Assembly (NCBI RefSeq): GCF_017916455.1
Contig: NZ_JAFMSY010000001.1
Span: 1,471,977 to 1,535,976 of the forward strand
Source of the DNA: Nocardioides xinjiangensis
GTDB lineage: Bacteria > Actinomycetota > Actinomycetes > Propionibacteriales > Nocardioidaceae
Reading direction: 5' to 3'
Length of the DNA stretch: 64,000 nt
Part shown: positions 48,161-56,505 of the stretch, piece by piece
Position numbering within the stretch: position 1 is the stretch's first letter
How the letters are laid out: every line of letters begins with the position of its first letter
Made by a program: the position numbers and the translations under genes
The notes under the pieces: generated by a model
Database searches by the model: none
Told to the model about the DNA's origin: nothing
The model's input: only the letters and a program-made list of their open reading frames with translations

Positions 48161-48946
48161 TCAGCCGGCGCTCGCGGCGGCGTCCAGCACGGCGAGGTCG
48201 ACCGCGTGGGCGTCGAGGTGGAGCACCTCGGCAAGACCGGCCGGACGGCCGTCGACCAGCAGGACCAGCGGCACCCCGGCCGCGCGCTGCACCGCAGTGC
48301 TCAGCACGATCGGGTCCGGGCCCCCGCCGAGGACCGAGTAGACGGGCCACGTGCGGCCGCCGATGCCGACGAGGGTGGCGACGGCGCGCCGCACGACCGC
48401 GCCGTCGCCGTGCTCGAGCAGGGCCGCGCGGACGCGCCGGTCCAGGTCTGTCATCGACTCCGGCCCTGCCTCCACCCGCAGCTCCTCGCCCTCGGCCGCG
48501 GTGAGCGCGGCCGGCACGGGAAGGCCGTCGGCCACCGCGAGCACCTCGCGCGCCATGGCCGGCGGGACGACCTGCTCGGACGCCAGGCCCGGGTCGATCC
48601 TCACCCCGAGCGGCCCCTCGGCGCGGTCCACGAGGTCGGCGACGAAGGCCTCGCGGATCGTCAGCTCCTCCACGTCGGCCCCGACCCCGGCCGTGAGCCG
48701 CACGGGCGTGGAGTACGCGTGGACGTAGGACTCGCCGTCGGCGCGCGACGTCTCGGCGCGGCCGTCGTCCCCCACCCGGAGGTAGACCGGCGTGACGGCG
48801 AGCGCGCGCACGAGGATCGGCCACGGGGAGGTCGCGGCGGCCACGTTGCGCACGACGTCGAGCACCGAGGCGGTCGTCGACGACGTGGCGAGCGCCTGCC
48901 AGCGGGCGTACGCATCGCTCACCGGCGCCCCGGTCGCGTCACCCAT
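48161..48946 (-). CDS. SseB-like domain protein in T7SS-like cluster
   Basis: The 261-residue soluble protein contains an SseB-type region: YLRVGDDGRAETSRADGESY followed by VHAYSTPVRL, then VADLVDRAEGPLGVRIDPGL. It ends with a second alpha/beta half (LVGIGGRTWPVYSVLGGGPD). Such proteins accompany WXG100 substrates in actinobacteria. Its ATG overlaps the previous gene by 8 bp, so it is part of the same operon. A chaperone- or immunity-like role is inferred, not shown. Confidence 0.6.
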   Translation of the reverse strand: MGDATGAPVSDAYARWQALATSSTTASVLDVVRNVAAATSPWPILVRALAVTPVYLRVGDDGRAETSRADGESYVHAYSTPVRLTAGVGADVEELTIREAFVADLVDRAEGPLGVRIDPGLASEQVVPPAMAREVLAVADGLPVPAALTAAEGEELRVEAGPESMTDLDRRVRAALLEHGDGAVVRRAVATLVGIGGRTWPVYSVLGGGPDPIVLSTAVQRAAGVPLVLLVDGRPAGLAEVLHLDAHAVDLAVLDAAASAG

Positions 48947-49667
48947 CGGCCGGCCCCCGGTGCGCCTCCACCGCGAACCGCATCGAGGACAGGCGCCAGG
49001 AGAGTGCGTCCACGCCGCTCCGGACGAGGTCGGCTGCCGGCCGCAGGGCCTGCCACTCGACCTCGGAGTAGCGGTGCTCCTCGACCGCCCGCTCGACCAT
49101 GCCCAGGCCGAGCGGGTCGGCGTAGCCGACGGAGGCTCTGGTCTCGCAGCCGGGGTACCAGCGGACCTGGCCCAGCGCGCGGCCGGGGTGCAGCTGCACG
49201 GCGCGCCACGGCTGGACCGCACCGGCCGCGGCCCGCCACGCCCGCTCGGCCGCCAGGTGGCGCTCGTCGCGCTCGGGCAGCACCTCGCGGGCCGCCGGGT
49301 CGGTCAGCGCCGCCTCCACCAGCCGGCTCCACCGCGCGCGGGTGCCGGCGGCCGGCTCCCCCGGACGGCGACCGGACAGCTGCGCCTCGGCGTCGAGCAG
49401 CGGCGCGGCGGCGGAGGGCTCCTCCCCCAGCGCCGTGAACAGGTCGTCGAGGCCCCCCGGCGTCGGCTCGTGACCGAACCACGGCGAGGTCGGCCCGTCG
49501 ACGAGCGACTCCCCGAGGAGGGCGACCGCGAGCCGGCCGCCGGGACCCAGCCCCGCGGACGCCGCCTCCGCGGTCGCGGCCCAGCGCTCGAGCGCCTCGT
49601 CGGCGGGCGCCGCCTGCGGCGCGGGCGGCCGGGCGGAACGACCGAGCAGCCGGTCGACCAGGCTCAC
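48939..49667 (-). CDS. Hypothetical protein, putative immunity/chaperone partner
   Basis: The 242-residue protein has a GTG start overlapping the stop of the 549-residue putative effector by 4 bp. It is rich in Ala, Arg, Glu and Trp with no signal peptide or membrane helix. A conserved-looking core is RWYPGCETRASVGYADPLGLG and SEVEWQALRPAADLVRSGVD. I do not recognise a family. Immediate coupling to a candidate toxin makes an immunity or export-chaperone role reasonable. Confidence 0.5.
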   Translation of the reverse strand: MSLVDRLLGRSARPPAPQAAPADEALERWAATAEAASAGLGPGGRLAVALLGESLVDGPTSPWFGHEPTPGGLDDLFTALGEEPSAAAPLLDAEAQLSGRRPGEPAAGTRARWSRLVEAALTDPAAREVLPERDERHLAAERAWRAAAGAVQPWRAVQLHPGRALGQVRWYPGCETRASVGYADPLGLGMVERAVEEHRYSEVEWQALRPAADLVRSGVDALSWRLSSMRFAVEAHRGPADG

Positions 49668-51313
49668 GGGCCGCCGTCCTCGGCGGCGGCACCGACCAGG
49701 AGGCTCCCGCCGAGGCCGGCGGCGGCCCCGTGGCCGAAGCCGGCCCACGCGCCGTCCGGGACCGTGCTGACCCACGGAGCGGGCCCGGTCCACTGCGACG
49801 CCTGCCCCTGGGAGTAGAACGGCTCGTCGAGACCCATCACGTGCTGGGTCGCCCCGCCAGGGGTCGTCGGCTGGGGCCCGATCGTGCCCTCCTGGACCCG
49901 CATGCCGTCCCCCTCGGTGAAGTCGCGCACGGTGATCTCGTCACGCGGCTTGTAGGTGCCGTCCCCATTGTCGTACCAGCTCTTCTCGAGCGCGAGCCGG
50001 TCCATCGCCTGGGCCTCGGTGCGCAACGACGCCGCCTCGCGGGTGTCGGTCCAGAACGTGCCCGACCCGGGGTCGCCCGCGCCGTGCAGGTTGACCAGGG
50101 TCTCGCTGCGCGGGACCGCGTCGTACGACGTGACGGGTCCGTCGAACGTGTCCGCCACGCGGCCGTAGTCGGTGTCCCACCTGTGCTCGCCGAAGACGTC
50201 CTCGAACGTCCCCAGCTGCGGCTCCGACCCGCGGCGCAGCAGCCGCGCCTGGTCCTCCGGGGAGAGGGAGTCGAGGTGGCGCCCCAGCTGCACGTCGTCC
50301 ATCCGCGACAAGCCGGTCAGGTCCCCGAGGTCCATGCCGCGCAGCGACCGCAGCCCGTGCAACGGGCGGGCGAGCGTGGAGATGTCGTGCAGTCCGTCGA
50401 GACCGCGCAGCGCCTTGAGGCTGGCGCCGGCACCGCCCGTGGCGATGGTCGCGATCGCGTCGGGGACCAGGTGACCGATCGCGCGGGCAGGGTCGTCGGC
50501 CCAGGTGTCCCAGTCGAGCAGGCTCTTGCCGAGGTTCTTGCCGAAGCCCACGGGGTCGGTGGTCAGCCCGGTGTAGATGCCCTGCGCCATCGTCCAGGCG
50601 TTCTCGGCGGAGAGCTCGTACTTGGTGCTCAGCTCCTCCGGCGTGATGTCGCCCGTCGCGAGCTGGTAGGAGTCGATGACCAGGTTCACGGGACTGAAGG
50701 GCACCATCGTGAGCAAGTCCCAGACGGCCTCGCCGGCTCCCTCGAGGATGCCGCCGACGAACTTCAGGCCGGACTCCAGCCAGTTGGGCTCCTCCGGCGC
50801 GTCGGCGCACCCCGCGCGCACCTCGCCGGCGCAGGTCGCGGCGGCGGCGTCGAGGTCGGCGCGGGCGGAGGCGAGCGCCCGCAGCGCCTCCTGCTGGATG
50901 GGCTCGCCCCAGTCGACGAACGGCTCCGCCTGCTCGGTGCCGCCGCTGCTCCAGTAGGAGCGCATCCGGTCCATGTAGGTGCCGTACTGCGCCCGGGCGT
51001 TCTCGGACTCGCGCCGGCCACGCTCGTGCTCGGCGCCGGCCTCGGCGGCGCGCCGCTGGACGTCCTCCAGCACGCCGGCGTACGCCGTGAGGGCGGCGGC
51101 GGCCCTCTTGAAGCCGTTGCCGGACGCGACCCAGCGCTCCGGCTCGAGGTCGTGCGCCTCCCGGAACTCGTCGGCGGCGCGGCCCACCCAGCCCGAGACG
51201 TCGATCCTGCCGAGCGCGTCGCCGGTGTCGTAGAAGAGCTGGCCCTTCTGCTCCAGGGTGAGGGCCTTGGCCCGGATGTTGCCGGGACTGCCCTCGATCT
51301 CGAAGTCCGGCAC
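49664..51313 (-). CDS. T7SS-like secreted protein with unknown C-terminal domain
   Basis: The 549-residue protein has a WXG-type N-terminal helical module (about 1-110: RIDVSGWVGRAADEFREAHD), a second helical stretch and a hydrophobic middle (WLESGLKFVGGILEGAGEAV). The C-terminal domain of about 170 residues (from DVFGEHRWDTDYGRVADTF, including GSGTFWTDTREAASLRTEAQ and YDNGDGTYKPRDEITVRDF) matches no family I know. This N-terminal signal plus variable C-terminus is the polymorphic-toxin layout. The start is GTG. Confidence 0.7.
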   Translation of the reverse strand: MPDFEIEGSPGNIRAKALTLEQKGQLFYDTGDALGRIDVSGWVGRAADEFREAHDLEPERWVASGNGFKRAAAALTAYAGVLEDVQRRAAEAGAEHERGRRESENARAQYGTYMDRMRSYWSSGGTEQAEPFVDWGEPIQQEALRALASARADLDAAAATCAGEVRAGCADAPEEPNWLESGLKFVGGILEGAGEAVWDLLTMVPFSPVNLVIDSYQLATGDITPEELSTKYELSAENAWTMAQGIYTGLTTDPVGFGKNLGKSLLDWDTWADDPARAIGHLVPDAIATIATGGAGASLKALRGLDGLHDISTLARPLHGLRSLRGMDLGDLTGLSRMDDVQLGRHLDSLSPEDQARLLRRGSEPQLGTFEDVFGEHRWDTDYGRVADTFDGPVTSYDAVPRSETLVNLHGAGDPGSGTFWTDTREAASLRTEAQAMDRLALEKSWYDNGDGTYKPRDEITVRDFTEGDGMRVQEGTIGPQPTTPGGATQHVMGLDEPFYSQGQASQWTGPAPWVSTVPDGAWAGFGHGAAAGLGGSLLVGAAAEDGGP

Positions 51314-51314
51314 G

Positions 51315-51638
51315 TCACATCACCCTGATCGCGGCGATGGTGCCCTTGAGCGCCGAGAGGGCGTCGTGGCCGGCCTTGTCGGTCTCGAAGTAGTTCATCG
51401 CGATCTTGCCGAGCCGCCCGGCCATCTCCTCGACGTCCTGGCAGAGGTTGTTCACGCCCTCCTCCCAGCGGTTCTTGAACTCGTCGAGCGCGTCCCACAC
51501 GACGTCGCTGCCGACGTCGCCGCGGGACGGCACGAGGTCCTCGACGTCCTTGTCCTTGAAGAGCTGGAGCGTCTCGCTGAGCCCCTGGGCCGCCTTGCCC
51601 ATGCTCTCGAGGTCGACTTCGTAGTCGTAGGACGGCAT
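51315..51638 (-). CDS. WXG100-like protein (107 aa)
   Basis: The 107-residue protein is a helical hairpin: helix 1 about 10-30, a loop, helix 2 about 50-95 with FKNRWEEGVNNLCQDVEEM (WxxG instead of WxG). It starts MPSYDYEVDLESMGKAAQGL. It precedes the 549-residue protein by 1 bp on the same strand and probably pairs with it or with the WXG proteins. A CCTCCTG-complement ribosome site is just upstream. Confidence 0.7.
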   Translation of the reverse strand: MPSYDYEVDLESMGKAAQGLSETLQLFKDKDVEDLVPSRGDVGSDVVWDALDEFKNRWEEGVNNLCQDVEEMAGRLGKIAMNYFETDKAGHDALSALKGTIAAIRVM

Positions 51639-51774
51639 GGCAGGAGGCTTCCCCAGCGGCTGCGCCCTCAAACTGCGGAGTTTTCCCGCGGCGCGCGTGT
51701 AGATGGCCGGCGCGGAGGGTAGGAGGGCGCCGATCGACCAGCGAAAACCCAGCGACCCGAGGAAGGGGGCGGCC

Positions 51775-52095
51775 GTGGCCGTCGGACTTGTCTACGCCGA
51801 GGTGCAGGCGGCGGCCCAGGCCGCGGCCGAGGCGGTGGAACCGCTGCAGGAGACCCTGCGCACGCTCGGGGCCACGATCGAGTCCGAGGCCGGCACCGGG
51901 TTCCGGGGGCAGGCGGCCGCCGGCTTCGGCGAGGCGATCAACGCCTGGTTCGACGTCGCCGTCACCCTCGGCCCGATCCTCGAGGCCTACTCGCAGGACC
52001 TCGTCCACCTCGCCCAGGAGCACGCCACGAACGACGTCGCGCAGGCCGAGCGCGCCGGACTGCTCGCCGACCGTCTCGGAGGCGGTGCCCGGTGA
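51775..52095 (+). CDS. WXG100-like protein A (106 aa)
   Basis: The 106-residue protein is a helical hairpin with the turn ESEAGTGFRGQAAAGFGEAI (F-R-G in place of W-x-G), typical of CFP-10-like partners. The start is GTG, preceded by GAGGAAGG. Its stop overlaps the next gene's GTG by 4 bp; the two should form a heterodimer for export by an ESX-type system. No EccC or other secretion machinery is in the window. Confidence 0.8.
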   Translation: MAVGLVYAEVQAAAQAAAEAVEPLQETLRTLGATIESEAGTGFRGQAAAGFGEAINAWFDVAVTLGPILEAYSQDLVHLAQEHATNDVAQAERAGLLADRLGGGAR

Positions 52096-52391
52096 GCGAG
52101 CGCGGACTCGTCGTCCACCAGGGCGCCCTGTCGAGCATCGAGTCGGCGCTCGCCGACGCGACCACGTCGATCACCGGCCAGGTCCAGGACCTCCTCGAGC
52201 GAGTGGAGGCGCTCACCCCCGGGTGGGACGAGACCAGCGACTCGCACGCGGCCCACCTCGAGCACCAGCAGAAGCTGCGCGACGGCGTCGAGCGCCTCAC
52301 CGACGCGCTCGACCAGCTGCGCACCCGGCTCGCGGCACACCGGGAGGACGCCCGGGAGATCGAGGTCGAGAACGTCGCGCTCGTGAACTGA
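52092..52391 (+). CDS. WXG100-like protein B (99 aa)
   Basis: The 99-residue partner of the preceding gene has the same hairpin, with the turn LTPGWDETSDSHAAHLEHQQ (G-W in place of W-x-G). It is translationally coupled to protein A by GTGA overlap. The pair is divergent from the 51315 gene, so the locus has a bidirectional promoter in 51639-51774. Confidence 0.8.
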   Translation: MSERGLVVHQGALSSIESALADATTSITGQVQDLLERVEALTPGWDETSDSHAAHLEHQQKLRDGVERLTDALDQLRTRLAAHREDAREIEVENVALVN

Positions 52392-52415
52392 CCCTCACCG
52401 CGTCCCGGTCACAAG

Positions 52416-52429
52416 TTACCTGCGGGTAG
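52416..52429. promoter_or_regulatory. Imperfect TTACC-GGTA palindrome upstream of the Fe-S gene
   Basis: TTACCTGCGGGTAG is a near-palindrome about 90 bp upstream of the 52520 start. TetR-type lipid regulators of actinobacteria bind similar TTAC-centred palindromes, so this is a candidate operator. A single copy in GC-rich DNA is weak evidence. Confidence 0.4.
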
Positions 52430-52519
52430 GATCTTTCTCACTCGGCAGAGCCCTGCCGTCGGTCCGTAGGGCCGACCTATGCTCCGGCTCTGTACGCCCC
52501 GACCGAGGAGCCGCACCTC

Positions 52520-55500
52520 ATGCAGACATTCGCGATCGTCGTCTCGTTCGCACTGACCGCCGTCGCCGTCGCGATGCTGGTGCCGGCCGTGCGCCGGATG
52601 CTGGGCGTGATCCGCGCGGCCCAGCCGGCTCCCGGCCGCGCGGACAACCCGGTCGGGCGCACCGCGACGATGCTCAAGGAGACCTTCCTCCACACGCGGA
52701 TGCTGCAGCGGCCGTGGATCGGCGTCATGCACTGGTTCGTCTACGCGGCGTTCCTGTTCCTCAGCACCGCCGTGGGAGCGGCGTACTTCCAGCTCTTCGA
52801 GCCGTCGTTCGCGTGGCCGCTGATCGGCCACTGGTACCCGTACGAGTGGTTCAGCGAGCTCATCGGCGTGCTCAGCACCGTCGGCATCGTCTTCCTCATC
52901 CTCGTCCGCCAGCGGCACCACCCCCGCACCGAGGGACGGGGCAGCCGCTTCTTCGGCTCGACCTTCTGGCAGGCCTACTTCGTCGAGGCGCTGGCCCTGC
53001 TCGAGGGCGCGGCGATCCTCTTCGTGCGCGCGGCGGAGTGGAAGCTCGACGAGGACGCCGGGCGCAGCCACTACCCGGTCGCGTCCTGGATCGGTGACGC
53101 GTTCTACCCGAGCTCGACCGAGGCCCTCGAGAACACGATCTACGCCATCGCCGCCTTCAAGATCGTGCTCGCGATGATCTGGCTGATGGTGATCGCCCGC
53201 AACCTCACCATGGGCATCGCCTGGCACCGCTTCACCACCTGGTTCAACATCTGGTTCAAGCGCGAGGCCGACGGCAGCACCGCCCTGGGCGCGATGAAGC
53301 CGCTGACCTCCGACGGCAAGCCGGTCACCCTCGACGACATCGACGACCTCGACGAGGAGTCGGTCCTCGGCGCCGGCAAGGTGGAGGACTTCTCGTGGAA
53401 GGGCATCCTCGACTTCACCACCTGCACCGAGTGCGGCCGCTGCCAGTCGCAGTGCCCGGCGTGGAACACCGAGAAGCCGCTGTCGCCGAAGCTCGTGATC
53501 ACCAGCCTCCGCGACCACGCGTACGCCAAGCACGACGGCGACCCGGCGCACGCCGAGCGGCAGCTGGTCGGGGCCGGCTCCAAGGGCGAGACCCACGGCG
53601 CCGGCACCGACGTGCTCGACTACTTCTACAACCCCACCGACGGCGACTTCGTCATCGACGAGGACGTGCTCTGGAGCTGCACGACCTGCGGCGCCTGCGT
53701 CCAGCAGTGCCCCGTCGACATCGAGCACGTCGACCACATCATGGACATGCGGCGCTACCAGCTGCTGGTGGAGTCGAACTTCCCCGCCGAGCTCAACCAG
53801 CTGTTCAAGGGCCTGGAGAACAAGGGCAACCCGTGGAACATGTCGGCCTCGGCCCGCATGGACTGGGCCAAGGGCCTCGACTTCGACGTGCCGGTCGTCG
53901 GCGAGGACCTGGAGTCCCTCGAGTCCGTGGACTGGCTCTTCTGGGTCGGCTGCGCGGGTGCCTACGAGGACCGCGCGAAGAAGACCACGCGTGCGGTGGC
54001 CGAGCTGCTCGACATCGCCGGCGTCTCCTTCGGAGTGCTGGGCAACGGCGAGACCTGCTCCGGAGACCCTGCCCGGCGTGCCGGCAACGAGTTCGTCTTC
54101 CAGGGCCTCGCGCAGCAGAACGTGGAGACCTTCAAGGAGTACAAGGTCAAGAAGGTCGTCTCGACCTGCGCCCACTGCTTCAACACCCTCAAGAACGAGT
54201 ACAAGGACTTCGGCATCGAGCTCGAGGTCGTGCACCACACCCAGCTGCTCAACCGCCTCGTGCGCGAGGGCCGCCTGACCCCGGTCAAGGACGGCGCGGG
54301 CGCCGCGAAGCGCTCGATCACCTACCACGACCCCTGCTACCTCGGTCGCCACAACCAGGTGTACGAGCCCCCGCGCGAGCTGCTCCAGGTGCTGCCCGGC
54401 GCGGAGGTCGTCGAGATGGAGCGCAACAGCGAGCGCTCCTTCTGCTGCGGCGCCGGCGGCGCGCGCATGTGGATGGAGGAGAACCTCGGCGAGCGCATCA
54501 ACGTCAACCGCACGAAGGAGGCCGTCGGCACCGGCGCCGACCAGATCGCGGTCGGCTGCCCGTTCTGCCGGGTGATGCTCTCCGACGGGCTCACCGCCCA
54601 GCAGGCCGCGGGCGAGGCGCGCGAGGAGGTCGAGGTCCTCGACGTCGCGCAGATGCTGCTCGCATCGGTCAAGGGCGAGCAGGCGACCAAGGCCGCGCCG
54701 GGCTCCGCTCCGACCGCAGCTCCGGCCGCAGCTCCGGCTGCCGCCTCCGGCGCCGCTGCCGCTGCTCCGGCCGGCGACGTGGCCACCAAGGACGAGCCGG
54801 AGGCCGGCGACGTCACCGTCACCGACGACACCGTCACCTCGACCGCGGACGCCGGCCCCGCCGCCAAGGCGTCCGGCGGGACCTCGCTCTTCGACACCCC
54901 GGCCGACTCCGCCGGCTCGTCCGACACCACCCCCGCTGACTCCGCCGGCTCGTTGTTCGACACCCCGGCCGACTCCGCCGGCTCGTTGTTCGACGTGCCG
55001 GCGCCCGAGGCCGCGGCGACGACGGACGCCGGAGCGCGGGCCGGGTCCTCCGCCGAGGCGGCCCCCGGGCCGGCGTCGAGCGGCTCGCTGTTCGACGTAC
55101 CCGCGCCGGAGCCGGAGCCGGAGCCGGCGCCCGAGGCGGCGCCCGAGCCGGCTGCGTCCATGGACCTCGGCGCGGGCGGCTCGCTCTTCGACCTCGGCAC
55201 GCCCAGCGAGCCCGAGACCGCTCCCGCCGCGGAGTCCGCTGCTGACGCGACGGTCGGCGAGCCCGACGAGGCAGCTCCTCCTGCCACCGCGGCCCCTGCG
55301 CCGACCGCCGGCCTGGGTGGCGGCGGATCGCTCTTCGACATCGCAGCCCCGGAGCCGACCTCGTCGAGCACTCCCGCAGCGGCACCGGAGGCCTCTTCGG
55401 CAGCGGGGACGCCGGCGTCGGAAGCGGCCGCTGAGCCAGAGGCCGAGGCCAGGGCGGGCGCTGGGGAGGCTGCCCCGCAGGTCGCACCCGCACCGGAGGC

Positions 55501-56257
55501 GGCCGCGACCGGCACGACGTCGACGCCCACCACGGACGCCGACATCTCCAGCCTCGGCTCGCTGTTCGACCTCGAGGCCCCGGCCGCCGACGCCACGCCG
55601 GCCGCCGGTCAGCAGCCCGAGTCGGCCCAAGCGCCCGCAGCCGCCGAGCCGGAGCCGGGGGCCGAGCCGGAGCCGGGGGCCGAGCCGGAGGCCGAGTCGG
55701 AGGCCCTGCCGACGGCCGCGGAGGCCCGAACCCCGGCCGCACCGCAGCCTGCGGCCGCCCCGAGCGCCGGGGCGACCCCGACGCCTCGCACGGACACCGA
55801 CATCTCCAGCCTCGGCTCGCTGTTCGACCTCGAGGCCCCGGTTGCCGAGCCTGAGCCGGTCTCCGCCGCTGCCGACCCGTCCGTCGAGGGCTCCGGGGTA
55901 GAGGACTCGCGGGTCGAGGACTCCGCGCCGGCCGCGCCCCCGAGCGGCGCGGACCTGAGCCAGGCGGCGACGTTCAGCGACGCGGAGCCGGACGGCGAGC
56001 CGGCGGTGAACGGCGAGCCGCAGGCCGAGGTCGGGTCTGCGCAGGAGGCCGAGCCGGAGCGGGAGGCTGAGTCGGAGCTCGAGCCGGAGGCCGAGTCGGA
56101 GGCCGAGCCGGAGGCTGAGTCGGAGGCCGCGTTCGAGGTCGAGGTCGAGGACCGAGGGAAGCCGAGGACGCCCAGCGCCTCGTCGCCCGACGCCCCCGCG
56201 CACACGCCCAGGACCGACGCCGACATCAGCGGAACGGGTTCGCTCTTCGACCTCTGA
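52520..56257 (+). CDS. Membrane Fe-S oxidoreductase (EtfD-like) with SLFD-repeat tail
   Basis: The 1245-residue protein has four or five N-terminal membrane helices (1-235), two 4Fe-4S motifs (CTECGRCQSQCP about 302 and CTTCGACVQQCP about 387), and two CCG/heterodisulfide-reductase domains (CCGAGGARMW about 641). This matches mycobacterial EtfD (Rv0338c type), which passes electrons from electron-transfer flavoprotein of beta-oxidation to the quinone pool. Residues about 715-1245 are low-complexity Ala/Pro/Glu with nine SLFD motifs, the last at the C-terminus. Confidence 0.9.
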   Translation: MQTFAIVVSFALTAVAVAMLVPAVRRMLGVIRAAQPAPGRADNPVGRTATMLKETFLHTRMLQRPWIGVMHWFVYAAFLFLSTAVGAAYFQLFEPSFAWPLIGHWYPYEWFSELIGVLSTVGIVFLILVRQRHHPRTEGRGSRFFGSTFWQAYFVEALALLEGAAILFVRAAEWKLDEDAGRSHYPVASWIGDAFYPSSTEALENTIYAIAAFKIVLAMIWLMVIARNLTMGIAWHRFTTWFNIWFKREADGSTALGAMKPLTSDGKPVTLDDIDDLDEESVLGAGKVEDFSWKGILDFTTCTECGRCQSQCPAWNTEKPLSPKLVITSLRDHAYAKHDGDPAHAERQLVGAGSKGETHGAGTDVLDYFYNPTDGDFVIDEDVLWSCTTCGACVQQCPVDIEHVDHIMDMRRYQLLVESNFPAELNQLFKGLENKGNPWNMSASARMDWAKGLDFDVPVVGEDLESLESVDWLFWVGCAGAYEDRAKKTTRAVAELLDIAGVSFGVLGNGETCSGDPARRAGNEFVFQGLAQQNVETFKEYKVKKVVSTCAHCFNTLKNEYKDFGIELEVVHHTQLLNRLVREGRLTPVKDGAGAAKRSITYHDPCYLGRHNQVYEPPRELLQVLPGAEVVEMERNSERSFCCGAGGARMWMEENLGERINVNRTKEAVGTGADQIAVGCPFCRVMLSDGLTAQQAAGEAREEVEVLDVAQMLLASVKGEQATKAAPGSAPTAAPAAAPAAASGAAAAAPAGDVATKDEPEAGDVTVTDDTVTSTADAGPAAKASGGTSLFDTPADSAGSSDTTPADSAGSLFDTPADSAGSLFDVPAPEAAATTDAGARAGSSAEAAPGPASSGSLFDVPAPEPEPEPAPEAAPEPAASMDLGAGGSLFDLGTPSEPETAPAAESAADATVGEPDEAAPPATAAPAPTAGLGGGGSLFDIAAPEPTSSSTPAAAPEASSAAGTPASEAAAEPEAEARAGAGEAAPQVAPAPEAAATGTTSTPTTDADISSLGSLFDLEAPAADATPAAGQQPESAQAPAAAEPEPGAEPEPGAEPEAESEALPTAAEARTPAAPQPAAAPSAGATPTPRTDTDISSLGSLFDLEAPVAEPEPVSAAADPSVEGSGVEDSRVEDSAPAAPPSGADLSQAATFSDAEPDGEPAVNGEPQAEVGSAQEAEPEREAESELEPEAESEAEPEAESEAAFEVEVEDRGKPRTPSASSPDAPAHTPRTDADISGTGSLFDL

Positions 56258-56374
56258 GGGGACGGGGACCGGCAACGAGTGGCAGCCCCGCCGCCATCCG
56301 ACGTCCCTGCGCGCCTCGTACGCCCGGCGGGTCACGCCGGCCCCGCCCGCCCCGCTTGCCCGCCCGCCCGCCCC

Positions 56375-56422
56375 GTGCGTCATACGGACCCGCGCCCATA
56401 GGTGCGGGTCCGTATGACGCAC
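56375..56422. terminator. Perfect 19-bp hairpin
   Basis: Bases 56375-56393 and 56404-56422 (arms start GTGCGTCATACGGACC) are exact reverse complements with a 10-nt loop. It lies 118 bp after the Fe-S gene and is a likely terminator. The arms are unusually AT-containing for this genome and could also be a repeat element. Confidence 0.7.
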
Positions 56423-56452
56423 GACCCGGACGCGCCTGCAGCGCGACACCGC

Positions 56453-56496
56453 GTGACGTCACTCCCCCCTTGACGTGACGTCATCATGATGTCATC
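56453..56496 (+). promoter_or_regulatory. Helically phased TGACGTCA boxes
   Basis: TGACGTCA occurs at 56454-56461 and 56476-56483, and TGATGTCA at 56487-56494. Starts are 22 and 11 bp apart, that is, two and one helical turns. A -35-like TTGACG sits at 56470-56475. The boxes end just before the start codon of a ribbon-helix-helix protein, a family that binds tandem 8-bp boxes cooperatively. It is a strong autoregulatory operator candidate. Confidence 0.75.
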
Positions 56497-56505
56497 GTGG
56501 TGCGC

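Noticed and set aside
51315..52391. Full ESX secretion locus
   Set aside because: No EccC ATPase, EccB, EccD or mycosin gene in the window; only substrate-like genes are present.
52409..56449. 1346-codon open frame antisense to the Fe-S gene
   Set aside because: It is a shadow of GC-rich codon periodicity. It lacks any domain, is Leu/Gly/Arg-rich noise and lies exactly opposite a clear multi-domain gene.
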